Positions 8,274-19,056 are shown, counted from the first letter of the stretch. The stretch: 64,000 nt of DNA from Mycobacterium sp. 155 (GCF_000373905.1 NZ_KB892705.1:1753909-1817908); one strand, 5' to 3'. The notes: a model not told the origin generated them from the letters alone. A program made the numbers and translations.

Positions 8274-11200
8274 CTAGCCCGTTTCCAGGGCGCTGTGCAG
8301 CTCCTGCAGGCTCATCACGCCGATATCACCGCGGATGCCTGCCTCGATGCCCTGCACGGCCGCTGAGGCGCCCTGCACCGTGGTAACGCACGGAATGTTC
8401 ATCGACACCGCGGCCGAACGGATCTCATAACCGTCGACACGCGGCCCGGAGTTGCCGTACGGCGTGTTGATCACCATGTTGACCTCGCCGGCCTTGATCA
8501 CGTCGACCGCCGAAGGCAGCGGGTGGTCTCCGCGCGGCTCCTCGAAGTGCTTGCGGACCTCGTCACACGGAATACCGTTGCGGCGCAGCGTCTCTGCCGT
8601 ACCTTCGGTGGCCAGTACGCGGAATCCAAGATCGGCGAGGCGTTTCACCGGGAACACCAGCGAGCGCTTGTCCCGGTTGGCCACCGATACGAACACGGTG
8701 CCCTGCGCTGGGAGCGACCCGTACGCCGCCGTCTGGCTTTTGGCGAACGCAGTGCCGAAGTCATGGTCGATCCCCATGACCTCGCCGGTCGACTTCATCT
8801 CCGGTCCGAGCAGCGAATCGATCTGTGCGCCATCGGCTCTGCGGAACCGGTGGAACGGCAGCACGGCCTCCTTGACCGCCACCGGGGCGTTGCGCGCGAT
8901 GGTCGCACCGTCACCGGTACGCGCCAGGATGCCTTCCTCACGCAGCTCGGCGATGGTGGCGCCCAGCATCACCCGTGCGCAGGCCTTGGCCAATGGCACC
9001 GCGGTGGCCTTGGACACGAACGGCACCGTGCGGCTCGCCCGCGGATTGGCCTCCAGTACGTAGAGCACATCGTCCTTGAGTGCGTACTGGACGTTGAGCA
9101 GCCCGACCACGCCGATGCCGTGCGCGATGGCCTCGGTGGCGCGACGCACGGCTTCGATGTCGCTGCGGCCCAGCGTCACCGGCGGCAGCGCACAGGCCGA
9201 GTCGCCGGAGTGGATACCGGCCTCCTCGATGTGCTCCATGACACCGCCCAGGTACACCTCGGTGCCGTCGCACAGCGCGTCGACGTCGATCTCGATGGCG
9301 TCTTCCAGGAACCGGTCCACCAGCACCGGATGTTCCGGCGACAGTTGCGTGGCACGGGTGATGTAGCCCTGCAGGGTCTCTTCGTCGTAGACGATCTCCA
9401 TGCCGCGCCCGCCGAGCACGTAGGACGGCCGTACCAGCACCGGATAACCGATGTCGGCGGCGATTCGGCGGGCCTGCTCGAAGCTGGTGGCGGTGCCGAA
9501 CCGGGGTGCGGGCAGCCCGGCGGTGGTCAGCACCTCACCGAAGGCGCCACGGTCCTCGGCCAGGTCGATGGCCTTGGGGCTGGTGCCCACGATCGGGACA
9601 CCGGCCTTCTCCAACCGTTCGGCCAGCCCGAGCGGGGTCTGCCCGCCAAGCTGCACGATGACCCCCACGACACCCGGTCCGCCTGCGCCGGAAGCTTGTT
9701 CGGCGTAGTAGACCTCCAGCACGTCCTCGAACGTCAGCGGTTCGAAGTACAACCGGTCAGCGGTGTCGTAGTCGGTGGACACCGTCTCGGGGTTGCAGTT
9801 GACCATCACGGTCTCGAACCCGGCCGCGCTGAGCGTGGTGGCGGCATGCACACAGCTGTAATCGAATTCGATGCCCTGCCCGATCCGGTTGGGGCCGGAA
9901 CCCAGGATCAGCACCTTGGGCTTCTCGGTCTGCGGCGCGACCTCGGTCTCGGCGGCCGGGTCGAGTTCGTAGCTGCTGTAGTGGTACGGCGTCTTGGCGT
10001 CGAACTCGGCCGCGCACGTGTCGACGGTCTTGTACACCGGGTGGACGCCCAGGCGTTCCCGCAGCGTGCGGACACCGCTTTCGCCGGCCAGTTCCGGTCG
10101 CAGCGCCGCGATCTGACGGTCTGAAAGCCCACTGTGCTTGGCCCGCCGCAGCAGCGCCTCGTCCAGCACCGGGGCATCGACGAGTTCAGCGCGCAGCGCA
10201 ACCAGTGAGGCGATCTGATCGACGAACCACGGGTCGACGCCTGAGGCCTCCGCGACGTCTTCGACACTGGCGCCCAGCCGCAGGGCATGCTCGATGTCGT
10301 AGAGCCGGCCGTCGGTCGGCGTGCGCAGGTTGGTGAGCAGCTCCTCGACCGTGAGATCCGAGTCGGGCGAGGTCCAGAACCCGGCGCGGCTGGTCTCCAG
10401 CGAGCGCATCACTTTGCCGAGCGCTTCGATGAAGTTGCGGCCCAACGACATCGCCTCGCCCACCGACTTCATGGTGGTGGTCAGCGTGGGATCGGCACCC
10501 GGAAACTTCTCGAACGCGAACCGCGGAGCCTTGACGACGACGTAGTCCAGGGTGGGCTCGAAACAGGCCGGGGTTTCCTTGGTGATGTCGTTGAGGATCT
10601 CGTCGAGCGTGTACCCGATGGCCAGCTTGGCGGCGATCTTAGCGATCGGGAAGCCGGTGGCCTTGGACGCCAAGGCACTGGACCGCGATACGCGCGGGTT
10701 CATCTCGATGACGATCAGCCGGCCGTCACGGGGGTCGACCGCGAACTGGATGTTGCAGCCACCGGTGTCGACGCCGACCTCGCGCAGGATCGCGATGCCG
10801 AGATCACGCATGACCTGGTATTCGCGGTCGGTGAGCGTCATCGCCGGGGCCACGGTCACCGAGTCACCGGTGTGCACGCCCATCGGGTCGAAGTTCTCGA
10901 TCGAGCACACCACCACGACGTTGTCGTGGCCGTCACGCATCAGCTCGAGCTCGTATTCCTTCCACCCGTAGATGGACTCCTCGATCAACACATTCGCGCT
11001 GGGCGAGGCGGCCAGGCCGTCCCCGGCCATCCGCTCGACGTCCTCGACGGTCCCGGCCATGCCCGAACCGAGCCCGCCCATGGTGAACGACGGCCGCACC
11101 ACGACCGGCAGCCCGAGTTCGGCGACAGTCTCGCGGACCTCGTCCATGGTGAAACACACCCGGCTACGGGCAGATTCGCCACCGACCTTGGCAACGATGT

Positions 11201-11615
11201 CCTTGAACCGCTGCCGGTCCTCACCACGCTGGATGGCCTCGAAGTCGGCGCCGATCAGCTCGACGCCATATTTCTCGAGCACCCCGTTCTCGTGCAGGGC
11301 GACCGCGGTGTTGAGCGCGGTCTGACCGCCGAGGGTGGCCAGCAGCGCGTCGATCTTGTTGCCGCGCTCGGCCTGCTGGGCGATCACCTTCTCGACGAAC
11401 GACGGGGTGATCGGCTCGACATAGGTGTGGTCGGCGTACTCGGGATCGGTCATGATCGTCGCCGGGTTGGAGTTGACCAGGCTGACCTGCAGACCCTCGG
11501 ATCGCAGCACCCGGCACGCCTGAGTGCCCGAATAGTCGAACTCGCAGGCCTGTCCGATGACGATCGGCCCTGAGCCGATTACCAGGACATGGTTGAGATC
11601 AGAGCGACGTGGCAT
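8274..11615 (-). CDS. carB: Carbamoyl-phosphate synthase large chain
   Basis: CarB (1113 residues) makes carbamoyl phosphate from bicarbonate, two ATP and the ammonia delivered by CarA. It shows the internal duplication of the family: each half opens with a similar motif ([20 protein letters not shown] near residue 11, [20 protein letters not shown] near 570) and contains an ATP-grasp domain. The C-terminal 150 residues form the MGS-like domain that binds allosteric effectors. Product feeds pyrimidine and arginine synthesis. Unlike the tight spacing in the rest of the operon, 97 nt with a large palindrome separate it from carA. Confidence 0.97.
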   Translation of the reverse strand: MPRRSDLNHVLVIGSGPIVIGQACEFDYSGTQACRVLRSEGLQVSLVNSNPATIMTDPEYADHTYVEPITPSFVEKVIAQQAERGNKIDALLATLGGQTALNTAVALHENGVLEKYGVELIGADFEAIQRGEDRQRFKDIVAKVGGESARSRVCFTMDEVRETVAELGLPVVVRPSFTMGGLGSGMAGTVEDVERMAGDGLAASPSANVLIEESIYGWKEYELELMRDGHDNVVVVCSIENFDPMGVHTGDSVTVAPAMTLTDREYQVMRDLGIAILREVGVDTGGCNIQFAVDPRDGRLIVIEMNPRVSRSSALASKATGFPIAKIAAKLAIGYTLDEILNDITKETPACFEPTLDYVVVKAPRFAFEKFPGADPTLTTTMKSVGEAMSLGRNFIEALGKVMRSLETSRAGFWTSPDSDLTVEELLTNLRTPTDGRLYDIEHALRLGASVEDVAEASGVDPWFVDQIASLVALRAELVDAPVLDEALLRRAKHSGLSDRQIAALRPELAGESGVRTLRERLGVHPVYKTVDTCAAEFDAKTPYHYSSYELDPAAETEVAPQTEKPKVLILGSGPNRIGQGIEFDYSCVHAATTLSAAGFETVMVNCNPETVSTDYDTADRLYFEPLTFEDVLEVYYAEQASGAGGPGVVGVIVQLGGQTPLGLAERLEKAGVPIVGTSPKAIDLAEDRGAFGEVLTTAGLPAPRFGTATSFEQARRIAADIGYPVLVRPSYVLGGRGMEIVYDEETLQGYITRATQLSPEHPVLVDRFLEDAIEIDVDALCDGTEVYLGGVMEHIEEAGIHSGDSACALPPVTLGRSDIEAVRRATEAIAHGIGVVGLLNVQYALKDDVLYVLEANPRASRTVPFVSKATAVPLAKACARVMLGATIAELREEGILARTGDGATIARNAPVAVKEAVLPFHRFRRADGAQIDSLLGPEMKSTGEVMGIDHDFGTAFAKSQTAAYGSLPAQGTVFVSVANRDKRSLVFPVKRLADLGFRVLATEGTAETLRRNGIPCDEVRKHFEEPRGDHPLPSAVDVIKAGEVNMVINTPYGNSGPRVDGYEIRSAAVSMNIPCVTTVQGASAAVQGIEAGIRGDIGVMSLQELHSALETG

Positions 11616-11639
11616 TATTCGGCCTCCGGCCTATCTCGG

Positions 11640-11702
11640 CGCGAACGTGCGCATTTGCAGGTGGAAATGCGGCGTGTGGTGCAACAGACGCGCACGCTCG
11701 CG
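11640..11702. repeat. Intergenic palindrome B inside the pyr operon
   Basis: 13-nt arms CGCGAACGTGCGC (11640-11652) and GCGCACGCTCGCG (11690-11702) pair with one mismatch. The 37-nt interior has its own small hairpin (GCATTT/AAATGC) and the core GCGGCGTGTG. It is the same length (63 nt) as palindrome C at 27600 and much alike in sequence. It lies between the carA stop and the carB start. Confidence 0.7.
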
Positions 11703-11712
11703 GTGCAAGGGG

Positions 11713-12882
11713 TCATTTCGTCCGCCCCGACAGCAGATCGACAAACTGGTCGAACAGGTAGTTGGCATCGTGCGGGCCCGCCGCGGCCTCGGGGTGGTAC
11801 TGCACCGAGAACGCGCGCCCGTCCGACAGCCGGATACCTTCCACCACACCGTCGTTGGCGCAGGTGTGGCTGACTTCGGCCTTGCCGAACGGGGTGTCGA
11901 AGACCTCGCCGGCTTCACCCTCGAGGGCGAAACCGTGGTTCTGTGCGGTGATCGCCACGCGCCCGGTGATGTGGTCGATCACCGGGATATTGATGCCGCG
12001 GTGGCCGAACACCATCTTGTAGGTGCACCGGCCCAGCGCCCGGCCCAGGATCTGGTTGCCGAAGCAGATGCCGAACAACGGGATTCCCGCAGCGAGCACC
12101 TCGCGAGTGACCCCGACGATGTGATCCGCGGTCGCCGGATCTCCCGGGCCGTTGGACAAGAAGACGCCGTCGGGTTTGAGGTCGGCGATCGCGTCGAAGG
12201 TCACCGACGACGGCAGCACGTGGCTGCGGATGCCACGGCGGGCAAAGTTGCGTGGGGTGTTGGTCTTGATGCCCAGGTCGATGGCGGCCACCGTGAACCG
12301 GTGTCCGCCTTCAGGCGCTCCATCTGGTTCAACGACGTAGGCGCTACGGGTGCTGACCTCGCCGGCCAGGTCGGCGCCCAGCATCGAAGGCTGGCTGCGG
12401 ACCCGGGCGAGTAGCTCATCGGCATCGGCCAAGGCGTCCCCGGAGAACACACCGGCCTTCATCGACCCGCGGGTACGCAGGTGACGCACCACCGCGCGGG
12501 TATCGATACCGGCGATACCGACGATGCCCTGGCGCACCAGCTCATCGTCGAGGGTGCCGGTGGCCCGCCAGTTCGATGCCCGCGGCGACGGGTCGCGCAC
12601 CGCGTACCCGGCCACCCAGATCTTGTCCCCGCGGCTTTCGCCGTCCTCGGTGTTCCAACCGGTATTGCCGATCTGCGGTGCCGTGGCGATCACGATCTGC
12701 CCGTGGTAGCTGGGATCGGTCAGTGTTTCCTGATAACCGGACATACCGGTGGAGAACACGGCCTCCCCCAGCGTCTGGCCGACAGCCCCGAATCGGGTTC
12801 CGGTGAAGATGCGGCCGTCCTCCAGCACCAGCACCGCGGTGCCGCCGGATGATCCGCTGTGCTTCTCATTACTGTTCGTCAT
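11713..12882 (-). CDS. carA: Carbamoyl-phosphate synthase small chain
   Basis: CarA (389 residues) is the glutaminase that passes ammonia to CarB. The N-terminal half is the CPSase small-chain fold; the C-terminal half is a class I glutamine amidotransferase with the nucleophile in [11 protein letters not shown] and the His/Glu pair in [10 protein letters not shown]. Its ATG overlaps the stop of the preceding gene by four bases (ATGA). Confidence 0.97.
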   Translation of the reverse strand: MTNSNEKHSGSSGGTAVLVLEDGRIFTGTRFGAVGQTLGEAVFSTGMSGYQETLTDPSYHGQIVIATAPQIGNTGWNTEDGESRGDKIWVAGYAVRDPSPRASNWRATGTLDDELVRQGIVGIAGIDTRAVVRHLRTRGSMKAGVFSGDALADADELLARVRSQPSMLGADLAGEVSTRSAYVVEPDGAPEGGHRFTVAAIDLGIKTNTPRNFARRGIRSHVLPSSVTFDAIADLKPDGVFLSNGPGDPATADHIVGVTREVLAAGIPLFGICFGNQILGRALGRCTYKMVFGHRGINIPVIDHITGRVAITAQNHGFALEGEAGEVFDTPFGKAEVSHTCANDGVVEGIRLSDGRAFSVQYHPEAAAGPHDANYLFDQFVDLLSGRTK

Positions 12883-13379
12883 GCCTTCTCCTCAAGCCAG
12901 CGGTCGTACTCTGCGCGGTTGTCGGCGCGGAATCCGGTGTCGATCTCGGTGCCCGACGGCAACTTCCACCGAATGGCCAAAATCCCATCATGGGTGAGCG
13001 CCTTGCCGGCGATGCCTCGCTCGGCACGGATCGCGGTGATCGACTCGTTCGGGATCCAGATGGGGCCGGCCCCGCTGCGCTGCAACATGATTCCCTCGGG
13101 ATAGCGCGTCAGCACAGCCTTGGCCCGGAACCCGAGATCGCCGGCGGCGACTTTGTCGTTCCAGTGTGGCGCCAGCGTGGTGCCCACATAGAGCCCCTTG
13201 GTCGCCGAAACCGTTGCCGCACTGACGGTGTCAGGCAGCGTGGGCAGAGTGCCGATCAACTCGGCCTGGCGTTGCGCCCGGTGCAACCAACCCCGCATCA
13301 TCTGGCGGATCAGGAACGCGATCAGCAGGGCGACCAGTGCCGCCATCACCACAGAGGCGACCAACGTGGGAGTGTTCAC
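12879..13379 (-). CDS. Rv1382-like membrane protein in the pyr operon
   Basis: A 166-residue protein with one N-terminal transmembrane helix (about residues 6-25, [18 protein letters not shown]) and a soluble beta-rich remainder with [20 protein letters not shown]. It corresponds to Rv1382, found at the same place between pyrC and carA in mycobacteria; no function is established. GTG at 13379 overlaps the pyrC stop (GTGA), and its own stop overlaps carA (ATGA), so it is fully coupled to pyrimidine genes. Its conserved position suggests a link to the pathway or to membrane sensing, but that is inference. Confidence 0.8.
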   Translation of the reverse strand: MNTPTLVASVVMAALVALLIAFLIRQMMRGWLHRAQRQAELIGTLPTLPDTVSAATVSATKGLYVGTTLAPHWNDKVAAGDLGFRAKAVLTRYPEGIMLQRSGAGPIWIPNESITAIRAERGIAGKALTHDGILAIRWKLPSGTEIDTGFRADNRAEYDRWLEEKA

Positions 13380-14689
13380 CGTCTCGACTTTCCGTCGAGT
13401 GCCGTGATCCGGCCGCGCAACAGCGTGGCAGTGACCATGGCGGGCAGTTCCATCTGTTCGAACGGCGTGTTGTCCGAACGGCTGGCCAGATCCGTTCCCG
13501 CCACTGTCCACGTCGCGTCCGGGTCGATCACCGTGAGGTTGGCCGGTTCACCGACCTCGATCGGGCGGCCCTGATCGGGCAGGCCGACGATGGCCGCCGG
13601 AGCCTCGCTCATCACCTTGGCCACCCCGCGCCAGGTCAGCAGTCCGGGGCGCAGCATGGTCTCGACGATCACCGACAGCGCGGTCTGCAGTCCGAGCATG
13701 CCCGGCCGGGCATAGGAGAATTCGCAACACTTCTCGTGCTCGGCGTGCGGCGCGTGGTCGGTGGCCACGCAGTCGATGACACCGTCGGCCAGAGCCTGCC
13801 GCAATGCCTGCGCGTCGGCGGCCTCGCGCAGCGGCGGGTTCACCCGGTTGCGGCCGTCATAGCTGGCCAGCCGGGAGTCATCGAGCAGCAGGTGATGCGG
13901 CGTAACCTCCGCGGTGATCGAGATACCCTGCGCCTTGGCCCATTTCAGTAACTCGACGGTGCCAGCAGTGGACGCGTGGCAGATGTGCACCCGGGCCTTG
14001 GCATCGCGGGCCAGGATGGCATCCCGTGCGACGATGGATTCTTCGGCCGAGCGCGGCCAGCCGGCCAGGCCGAGCCGGGCGGCGTTGGGGCCCTCGTGTG
14101 CGACGGCGCCGACCGTAAGCCGCGGTTCCTCGGCGTGCTGGGCAATGAGCACTCCCAGTCCCGACGCATATTCCAGTGCGCGGCGCATCACCAGCGGATC
14201 GTGCACGCACACACCATCGTCGGAGAACATCCGCACCTGGGCGACCCCGGCGGCCATCAGACCCATTTCTGTGAGCTGCTTGCCGTCCAGGCCCACCGTG
14301 ACCGCACCGACCGGGTGCACATCGACCAGCCCAACCTGCTGGCCCCGAGCCCACACGTGGTCGGTGACCACGGCGGTATCGGCCACCGGATCGGTGTTGG
14401 CCATCGCGAACACCGCGGTGTATCCGCCCAATGCCGCAGCGGCAGAACCTGTTTCGATGTCCTCGGCGTACTCGCGACCCGGCTCACGCAGGTGGGTGTG
14501 CAGGTCGACGAATCCCGGCAGCAACACCTGGCCTGCGGCCTCGATCACCTCGGCGTCGGGGGCGGCCAGTTCCGCGCCGATCTCCATGATCTGCCCGTCG
14601 GCGACCAGAACGTCGACGGGCTCACCCTCGCCATAGAGCCGGACTCCGCGGATCAGCACCTGTGGGTTGCCCTGCGGGTTCTTGCTCAT
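13376..14689 (-). CDS. pyrC: Dihydroorotase
   Basis: PyrC (437 residues) cyclises carbamoyl aspartate to dihydroorotate. The zinc-ligand motif HTHLREPG is at residues 64-71 and the catalytic CVATDHAPH segment is near residue 305. It is a class I dihydroorotase by size. ATG overlaps the pyrB stop (ATGA) and the stop overlaps the next gene (GTGA). Confidence 0.96.
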   Translation of the reverse strand: MSKNPQGNPQVLIRGVRLYGEGEPVDVLVADGQIMEIGAELAAPDAEVIEAAGQVLLPGFVDLHTHLREPGREYAEDIETGSAAAALGGYTAVFAMANTDPVADTAVVTDHVWARGQQVGLVDVHPVGAVTVGLDGKQLTEMGLMAAGVAQVRMFSDDGVCVHDPLVMRRALEYASGLGVLIAQHAEEPRLTVGAVAHEGPNAARLGLAGWPRSAEESIVARDAILARDAKARVHICHASTAGTVELLKWAKAQGISITAEVTPHHLLLDDSRLASYDGRNRVNPPLREAADAQALRQALADGVIDCVATDHAPHAEHEKCCEFSYARPGMLGLQTALSVIVETMLRPGLLTWRGVAKVMSEAPAAIVGLPDQGRPIEVGEPANLTVIDPDATWTVAGTDLASRSDNTPFEQMELPAMVTATLLRGRITALDGKSRR

Positions 14690-15642
14690 ACGCTGATCGC
14701 CTCCTGGTCCGCGCCAACCAGCAGATGGAACAGCACCGCCATCCGCACGTGGACACCGTTGGAAACCTGTTGCAGTATTGCCGATTGCGACGAGTCGGCC
14801 ACCGGGAAAGCGATCTCCATGCCGCGCAGCATCGGGCCCGGGTGCAGCACCACCGCATGGCCGGGCAGCATGGCCTGACGCTTCTCGGACAGTCCGTAGC
14901 GCACCGAGTACTCCCGTGCGGACGGAAAGAACCCGCCGTTCATCCGTTCGGCCTGCACCCGCAGCATCAGCACGGCGTCGGCGGCGGGCAGCTCGGCGTC
15001 GAGGTCGTTCGAGACCGTGACCGGCCAGCCGGACACACCGACCGGCAGCAGCGTCGGCGGTGCCACCAGCACCACCTCAGCGCCCAGGGCGGCTAGCAGC
15101 GACACATTCGACCGTGCCACCCGGCTGTGCAGCACGTCGCCGACGATCACCACGCGCTTGCCGTCGATGGAGCCGAGCCGCTGACGGATGGTCAGGGCGT
15201 CGAGCAGGGCCTGGGTGGGATGTTCGTGAGTGCCGTCCCCGGCGTTGATGATGCTGGGGCCTCCCCCGCCGTCCTCAGCAGTCCACTCGGCGAGTTGCTG
15301 GGCCGCACCGGAGGCCGGGTGGCGGATGATCAGCGCGTCAGCACCGGCGGCCCGCAGCGTCAGCGCGGTGTCACGCAGCGACTCCCCTTTGGCCACAGAC
15401 GATCCCGAGGAGCTGACGTTGATCACGTCGGCGCTCATCCACTTGCCGGCCACCTCGAAGGACACGCGGGTGCGGGTCGAGTTCTCATAGAACATCGTGA
15501 TGATGGTGCGACCGCGCAGCGTCGGCAGCTTCTTGACCTCACGCCCCAGCAGTGCCTCGCGGAACCGGTCGGCGTCGTCGAGAATCGCCGTAGCGTCCTC
15601 CCGAGTCAGCTCGGCCGCCGATAGGAGATGGCGCGTCGTCAT
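14686..15642 (-). CDS. pyrB: Aspartate carbamoyltransferase catalytic chain
   Basis: PyrB (318 residues) condenses carbamoyl phosphate with aspartate. The carbamoyl-phosphate loop [13 protein letters not shown] and the [14 protein letters not shown] motif are present. I chose the ATG at 15642 ([12 protein letters not shown]), which matches the mycobacterial N-terminus and has GAGGAGACAAC before it; an upstream start at 15681 would add 13 residues and run into pyrR. Twenty-eight nt separate it from pyrR. Confidence 0.96.
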   Translation of the reverse strand: MTTRHLLSAAELTREDATAILDDADRFREALLGREVKKLPTLRGRTIITMFYENSTRTRVSFEVAGKWMSADVINVSSSGSSVAKGESLRDTALTLRAAGADALIIRHPASGAAQQLAEWTAEDGGGGPSIINAGDGTHEHPTQALLDALTIRQRLGSIDGKRVVIVGDVLHSRVARSNVSLLAALGAEVVLVAPPTLLPVGVSGWPVTVSNDLDAELPAADAVLMLRVQAERMNGGFFPSAREYSVRYGLSEKRQAMLPGHAVVLHPGPMLRGMEIAFPVADSSQSAILQQVSNGVHVRMAVLFHLLVGADQEAISV

Positions 15643-15654
15643 CGCAGTTGTCTC

Positions 15655-15679
15655 CTCTTCGCGCGAGCGCTCATCGGGC
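15655..15679. repeat. 25-nt repeat spanning the pyrR stop codon (copy 1)
   Basis: On the minus strand the sequence begins GCCCGATGAGCGCTCGCGCG and ends AAGAG. It encodes the last two residues and stop of PyrR. A copy with one mismatch (24 of 25 identical) spans the end of the ABC permease gene at 23772-23796. Confidence 0.7.
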
Positions 15680-16228
15680 AATCACCACGCCGTCACGGTC
15701 ATCATGCTCAGCCAACAGAACGTGCACACTTTCGTTGCGCGCAGTCGGCACGTTCTTGCCGACATAGTCGGCGCGGATGGGCAGCTCGCGGTGCCCGCGA
15801 TCGACCAGCACGGCGAGCTGAACGACGCTCGGTCGGCCAATGTCGCGCAGCGCATCGAGCGCCGAGCGCACCGATCGGCCGGAGAAAAGGACGTCGTCGA
15901 CGAGAATGACGACTGCGCCGTCGATACCGCCGGCGGGGATCGACGTCGACGCCAGCGGGCGCGGCGGTTTGAAGTTGAGATCGTCGCGGTAGAGCGTGAT
16001 GTCCAGCGCGCCGTGTGGCAGCGTCACGCCCGCGAACTCATTGATCTTGTCGGCCAACCGGGTGGCCAATATCACGCCGCGGGTGGGGATTCCGAGAAGT
16101 ACGACGCGGCCCCGCTCGGCGGGATCGTCCAACGCAGTTTTCTCGATGATCTGATGCGCGATCCGGGAAATGGTTCGGCCAACGTCCGCCGCAGACATCA
16201 ATTCCCGGTCGGCACTTGAAGAGCCCAT
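15671..16228 (-). CDS. pyrR: Pyrimidine operon regulator PyrR / uracil phosphoribosyltransferase-like
   Basis: PyrR (185 residues) binds UMP or PRPP and the leader RNA of the pyr operon; in some bacteria it also has uracil phosphoribosyltransferase activity. The PRPP loop [15 protein letters not shown] is present, as are the PTRGVILA and LYRDDL segments. ATG at 16228 has AGGAGG at 16242-16247, a rather long 13-nt spacing; ATG at 16198 is an alternative with a weak SD. First gene of the operon, directly behind a PyrR-binding hairpin, so it should control its own synthesis. Confidence 0.95.
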   Translation of the reverse strand: MGSSSADRELMSAADVGRTISRIAHQIIEKTALDDPAERGRVVLLGIPTRGVILATRLADKINEFAGVTLPHGALDITLYRDDLNFKPPRPLASTSIPAGGIDGAVVILVDDVLFSGRSVRSALDALRDIGRPSVVQLAVLVDRGHRELPIRADYVGKNVPTARNESVHVLLAEHDDRDGVVIAR

Positions 16229-16241
16229 AAGGTGACCCTGA

Positions 16242-16266
16242 CCTCCTTCTCCGCCTCTCGGGACGG
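16242..16266 (-). promoter_or_regulatory. PyrR-binding hairpin overlapping the pyrR ribosome-binding site region
   Basis: The leader reads CCGTCCCGAGAGGCGG (16266-16251) directly before the SD AGGAGG (16247-16242). CCG/CGG and CC/GG pair around a CGAGA loop, matching the GNGAGG-type binding loop of PyrR. In M. smegmatis PyrR is known to repress translation from such a leader rather than attenuate transcription. Confidence 0.75.
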
Positions 16267-16294
16267 ATCGTTAAAGGACGTCGAACTGCCGCGT

Positions 16295-16300
16295 AGCTTA
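16295..16300 (-). promoter_or_regulatory. -10 box (TAAGCT) of the pyr operon
   Basis: TAAGCT on the minus strand would place the transcription start near 16288, giving a leader of about 60 nt that contains the PyrR hairpin. The -35 region is weak. Confidence 0.4.
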
Positions 16301-16322
16301 GCAGGCAACAGCGACGGTGCCG

Positions 16323-17666
16323 CTATCCGGTAACAGCGGCGTCCTTTTCCAGCGCGGCACCCTTCGTCTCGGGCAGCAGTGCCGTGCAGACGATGCTGAC
16401 CACTACGAAGAAGGCGATCATCAGGCCCACCGCCCAGCTGCCGAGGCTCGCTACCAGCGCGCCGGCCACCAGCGGTGGGATGGCGCCACCGACGATGCCC
16501 GCGAGATTGAACGCCATGCCGGCGCCGGTGTAGCGGTAGCGAGTGGCGAAGATCTCTGGCAGGAAAGACCCGATGGGTCCGTAGGACAGCCCGAAGATGC
16601 AGAAGATGCCGGCGATCGCGACCGCGAAGCCTACCGGGGAGCCGGAGTCGATCAACGGCATCACGACGAACGCCCACGGCAGGGCGAGCGCGAATCCGAC
16701 AAGGATGATGCGGCGTCGACCGTACCGGTCGCACAGCATCGCCGAGATCGCCGAGAAGACCATCAGAGCCACACCGGCGAGCACACCGACACCGAGAATC
16801 AGGCTGCGGGGATGCCCGATGCGGGTGCTGGCATAGCTCATCAGGTAGGTGCCACCCAGGAAGCTCATGGTGAAGATGCCGACCATGCAGCCCGCCGCGA
16901 GTGCCACCTGTTTGCTCTGGGTGCGGAACAGCTCGTTGAACGGCGCTTTCGGCACGCCACCGGCGACCTGCTCGCGAGCGAACACCGGTGTCTCGTCGAT
17001 ACTCAGCCGCACGTACAGCGCCACGATGAGCAGTACCGCGCTGAACAGGAACGGCAGCCGCCAGCCCCAGTCGAGGAACACCGCGCTCTTCTCCCCGACG
17101 GTGACGCTGACGATGAACACCACCAAGTTGCTCACGGCCAGGCCCGCGCCGGCACCGAGCTGGGTGAACATTCCGTAGGTGCCACGTTTCCCGACGGGCG
17201 CGTATTCGGCGCTCAGCAGTGCCGAACCCGCCCACTCGCCGCCGACGGCGAACCCTTGCAGCAGCCGCAACATCAGCAGGATGATCGGTGCGGCGACGCC
17301 GATGGTCGCGGCACTGGGCACCAACCCGACGCATACCGTCGACAAGCCCATGATCAGCAGCGTCGCAACCAGAGTCTTCTTGCGCCCCAGCCGATCTCCG
17401 AAATGTCCGAACACCGCGGCCCCGATCGGACGGGACAGGAACGCGACCGCGAAGGTGCCCAATGACGAGATGGTCGCCATCGTGGACCCCATGTTCGGGA
17501 AGAACACGTGGGGAAAGATCAGGGCGGCCGCGGTCCCGTAGATGTAGAAGTCGTAGAACTCGATCGCTGTGCCGATGAAACTGGCGAAGGCCACTCTGTT
17601 CATCGGGTTGGGTGCGGGGCTGGCGACGGGTCCTGATTCGCCGTCGATCTGGTCCTGCTGGGTCAT
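16323..17666 (-). CDS. MFS transporter of the metabolite:H+ symporter (MHS) family
   Basis: A 447-residue inner-membrane transporter with about 12 predicted helices. The signature GHFGDRLGRKKTL between helices 2 and 3, the opening SFIGTAIEFYDFYIYGTAAAL and the central RLLQGFAVGGEWAGS place it in the MHS branch (ProP, KgtP, ShiA relatives), which imports organic acids, betaines or similar solutes with protons. The substrate cannot be predicted. I start at ATG 17666 after GAGAAGAGGCAG; upstream in-frame starts would overlap the divergent promoter. First gene of the accessory region beyond the pyr operon. Confidence 0.88.
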   Translation of the reverse strand: MTQQDQIDGESGPVASPAPNPMNRVAFASFIGTAIEFYDFYIYGTAAALIFPHVFFPNMGSTMATISSLGTFAVAFLSRPIGAAVFGHFGDRLGRKKTLVATLLIMGLSTVCVGLVPSAATIGVAAPIILLMLRLLQGFAVGGEWAGSALLSAEYAPVGKRGTYGMFTQLGAGAGLAVSNLVVFIVSVTVGEKSAVFLDWGWRLPFLFSAVLLIVALYVRLSIDETPVFAREQVAGGVPKAPFNELFRTQSKQVALAAGCMVGIFTMSFLGGTYLMSYASTRIGHPRSLILGVGVLAGVALMVFSAISAMLCDRYGRRRIILVGFALALPWAFVVMPLIDSGSPVGFAVAIAGIFCIFGLSYGPIGSFLPEIFATRYRYTGAGMAFNLAGIVGGAIPPLVAGALVASLGSWAVGLMIAFFVVVSIVCTALLPETKGAALEKDAAVTG

Positions 17667-17774
17667 CTGCCTCTTCTCACGCCGCGTTGTTCGCATGGAA
17701 GTATCGCGCAACCCGCCGTCATTCTTGTCGGAAATGCGCGGCGGGACCGTCGAGCCGGGTCGTGGCGGGCCCGC

Positions 17775-17780
17775 TAACGT
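17775..17780 (+). promoter_or_regulatory. -10 box (TAACGT) of a leaderless promoter
   Basis: The hexamer ends 7 nt before the GTG at 17788, fixing that codon as the probable start of both transcription and translation. Confidence 0.45.
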
Positions 17781-17787
17781 GACGCGG

Positions 17788-19002
17788 GTGAACCTCGACG
17801 GCAATCAAGCATCCATCCGGGAGGCCATCGACGCCGGCCTGCTCGCCGGCGCGGTGACACTGGTGTGGCAGGCGGGAAAAGTTCTGCAGGTCAACGAGCT
17901 GGGCTATCGCGACGTCCAGGCGCGACTGCCGATGCAACGCGACGCCATCTTCCGGATCGCATCGATGTCCAAGCCCGTGACCGTCGCCGCCGCGATGACG
18001 CTGGTCGAAGAGGGCAAGCTGCGCCTCGACGAGCCGGTCACCGGCTGGCTGCCCGAACTGGCCGACATGCGGGTGCTGACCGAACCGAGCGGGCCGCTGG
18101 ATCGCACGGAACCAGCGCGCAGGCCCATCACGTTCGACGATCTGATGACCCACCGCAGCGGCCTGGCCTACGTGTTCTCGGTGACTGGCCCGCTGAGCCG
18201 GGAGTACGGCAAGCTGTCCCTGCGCCAAGACCAGGACCGGTGGCTGGCCGCCCTTGCGGCGTTGCCGCTGGCCCATCAGCCCGGAGCCCGGCTCACCTAC
18301 AGCCATGGCACCGATGTGTTGGGCATCGCTCTGTCGCGGATTGAAGGCAAACCGCTGTCACAGGTACTGGCTGAACGCATCTTGACGCCGCTGGGCATGA
18401 CCGACACGGCGTTCTCGGTGACCCCCGCGGGGCGACGCCGGGCCGCCACGATGTACCAGCTCGACATTACGGCCGCCGACGGCCCGGTGCTGCGGGATGA
18501 CGTGATGGGGCCGGCGCCGATCGTGGACCCGCCGTTCTGCGCCGGCGGTTCGGGCCTGTTCTCGACCGTCGACGACTACCTCACCTTTGCCCGCATGCTG
18601 CTGGCCGGCGGGACCGTAGACGGGGTACGGGTGCTCTCGGAGGAGTCGGTCACGTTGATGCGCACCGACCGGCTGACCGCCGAGCAGAAGCAGCATCGCT
18701 TTCTGGGATCGCCATTCTGGGTGGGCCGCGGGTTCGGGCTCAACTTGTCGGTGGTCACAGATCCGGCCACATCGCGGCAGTTGTTCGGGCCGGGTGGGCT
18801 GGGCACATTGAGCTGGCCGGGCGCATACGGCACATGGTGGCAGGCCGACCCGTCGGCGGACCTGATCCTGCTGTACCTGATCCAAAATCATCCGAAGATG
18901 TCGGTCGACGCGGCGGCCGTGGCCGGCAACACCTCACTGGCCCGGCTACAGTCCGCCCAGCCCCGGTTCGTCCGTCGCACCTATCAGGCGCTCGATCGCT
19001 GA
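17788..19002 (+). CDS. Serine hydrolase of the class C beta-lactamase / esterase fold
   Basis: A 404-residue enzyme of the beta-lactamase/transpeptidase-like family. The nucleophile motif SMSK is at residues 59-62 and the Tyr motif YSH at 171-173; the C-terminal GPGGLGTLSWPGAYGTWWQA segment fits the KTG-like strand. No signal peptide is visible, so it is more likely an intracellular esterase or amidase than a true beta-lactamase. GTG at 17788 is preceded by a TAACGT box, suggesting a leaderless mRNA; GTG at 17779 is also in frame. Divergent from the MHS transporter. Confidence 0.85.
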   Translation: MNLDGNQASIREAIDAGLLAGAVTLVWQAGKVLQVNELGYRDVQARLPMQRDAIFRIASMSKPVTVAAAMTLVEEGKLRLDEPVTGWLPELADMRVLTEPSGPLDRTEPARRPITFDDLMTHRSGLAYVFSVTGPLSREYGKLSLRQDQDRWLAALAALPLAHQPGARLTYSHGTDVLGIALSRIEGKPLSQVLAERILTPLGMTDTAFSVTPAGRRRAATMYQLDITAADGPVLRDDVMGPAPIVDPPFCAGGSGLFSTVDDYLTFARMLLAGGTVDGVRVLSEESVTLMRTDRLTAEQKQHRFLGSPFWVGRGFGLNLSVVTDPATSRQLFGPGGLGTLSWPGAYGTWWQADPSADLILLYLIQNHPKMSVDAAAVAGNTSLARLQSAQPRFVRRTYQALDR

Positions 19003-19050
19003 AAACCATTGTTCAGCAACGTTTTATCCGGGCCCGTTTGACTGGGTCGG

Positions 19051-19056
19051 TAGGCT
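19051..19056 (+). promoter_or_regulatory. -10 box (TAGGCT) of a leaderless promoter
   Basis: Ends 7 nt before the ATG at 19064 of the frameshifted monooxygenase gene. Confidence 0.4.

Noticed and set aside
8523..11573. Long plus-strand frames opposite carB
   Set aside because: Antisense to an essential, clearly recognised gene; no domain or signal visible.
17788..19002. True secreted beta-lactamase giving drug resistance
   Set aside because: No signal peptide and the Tyr motif is YSH rather than YxN; an intracellular esterase or amidase fits better.
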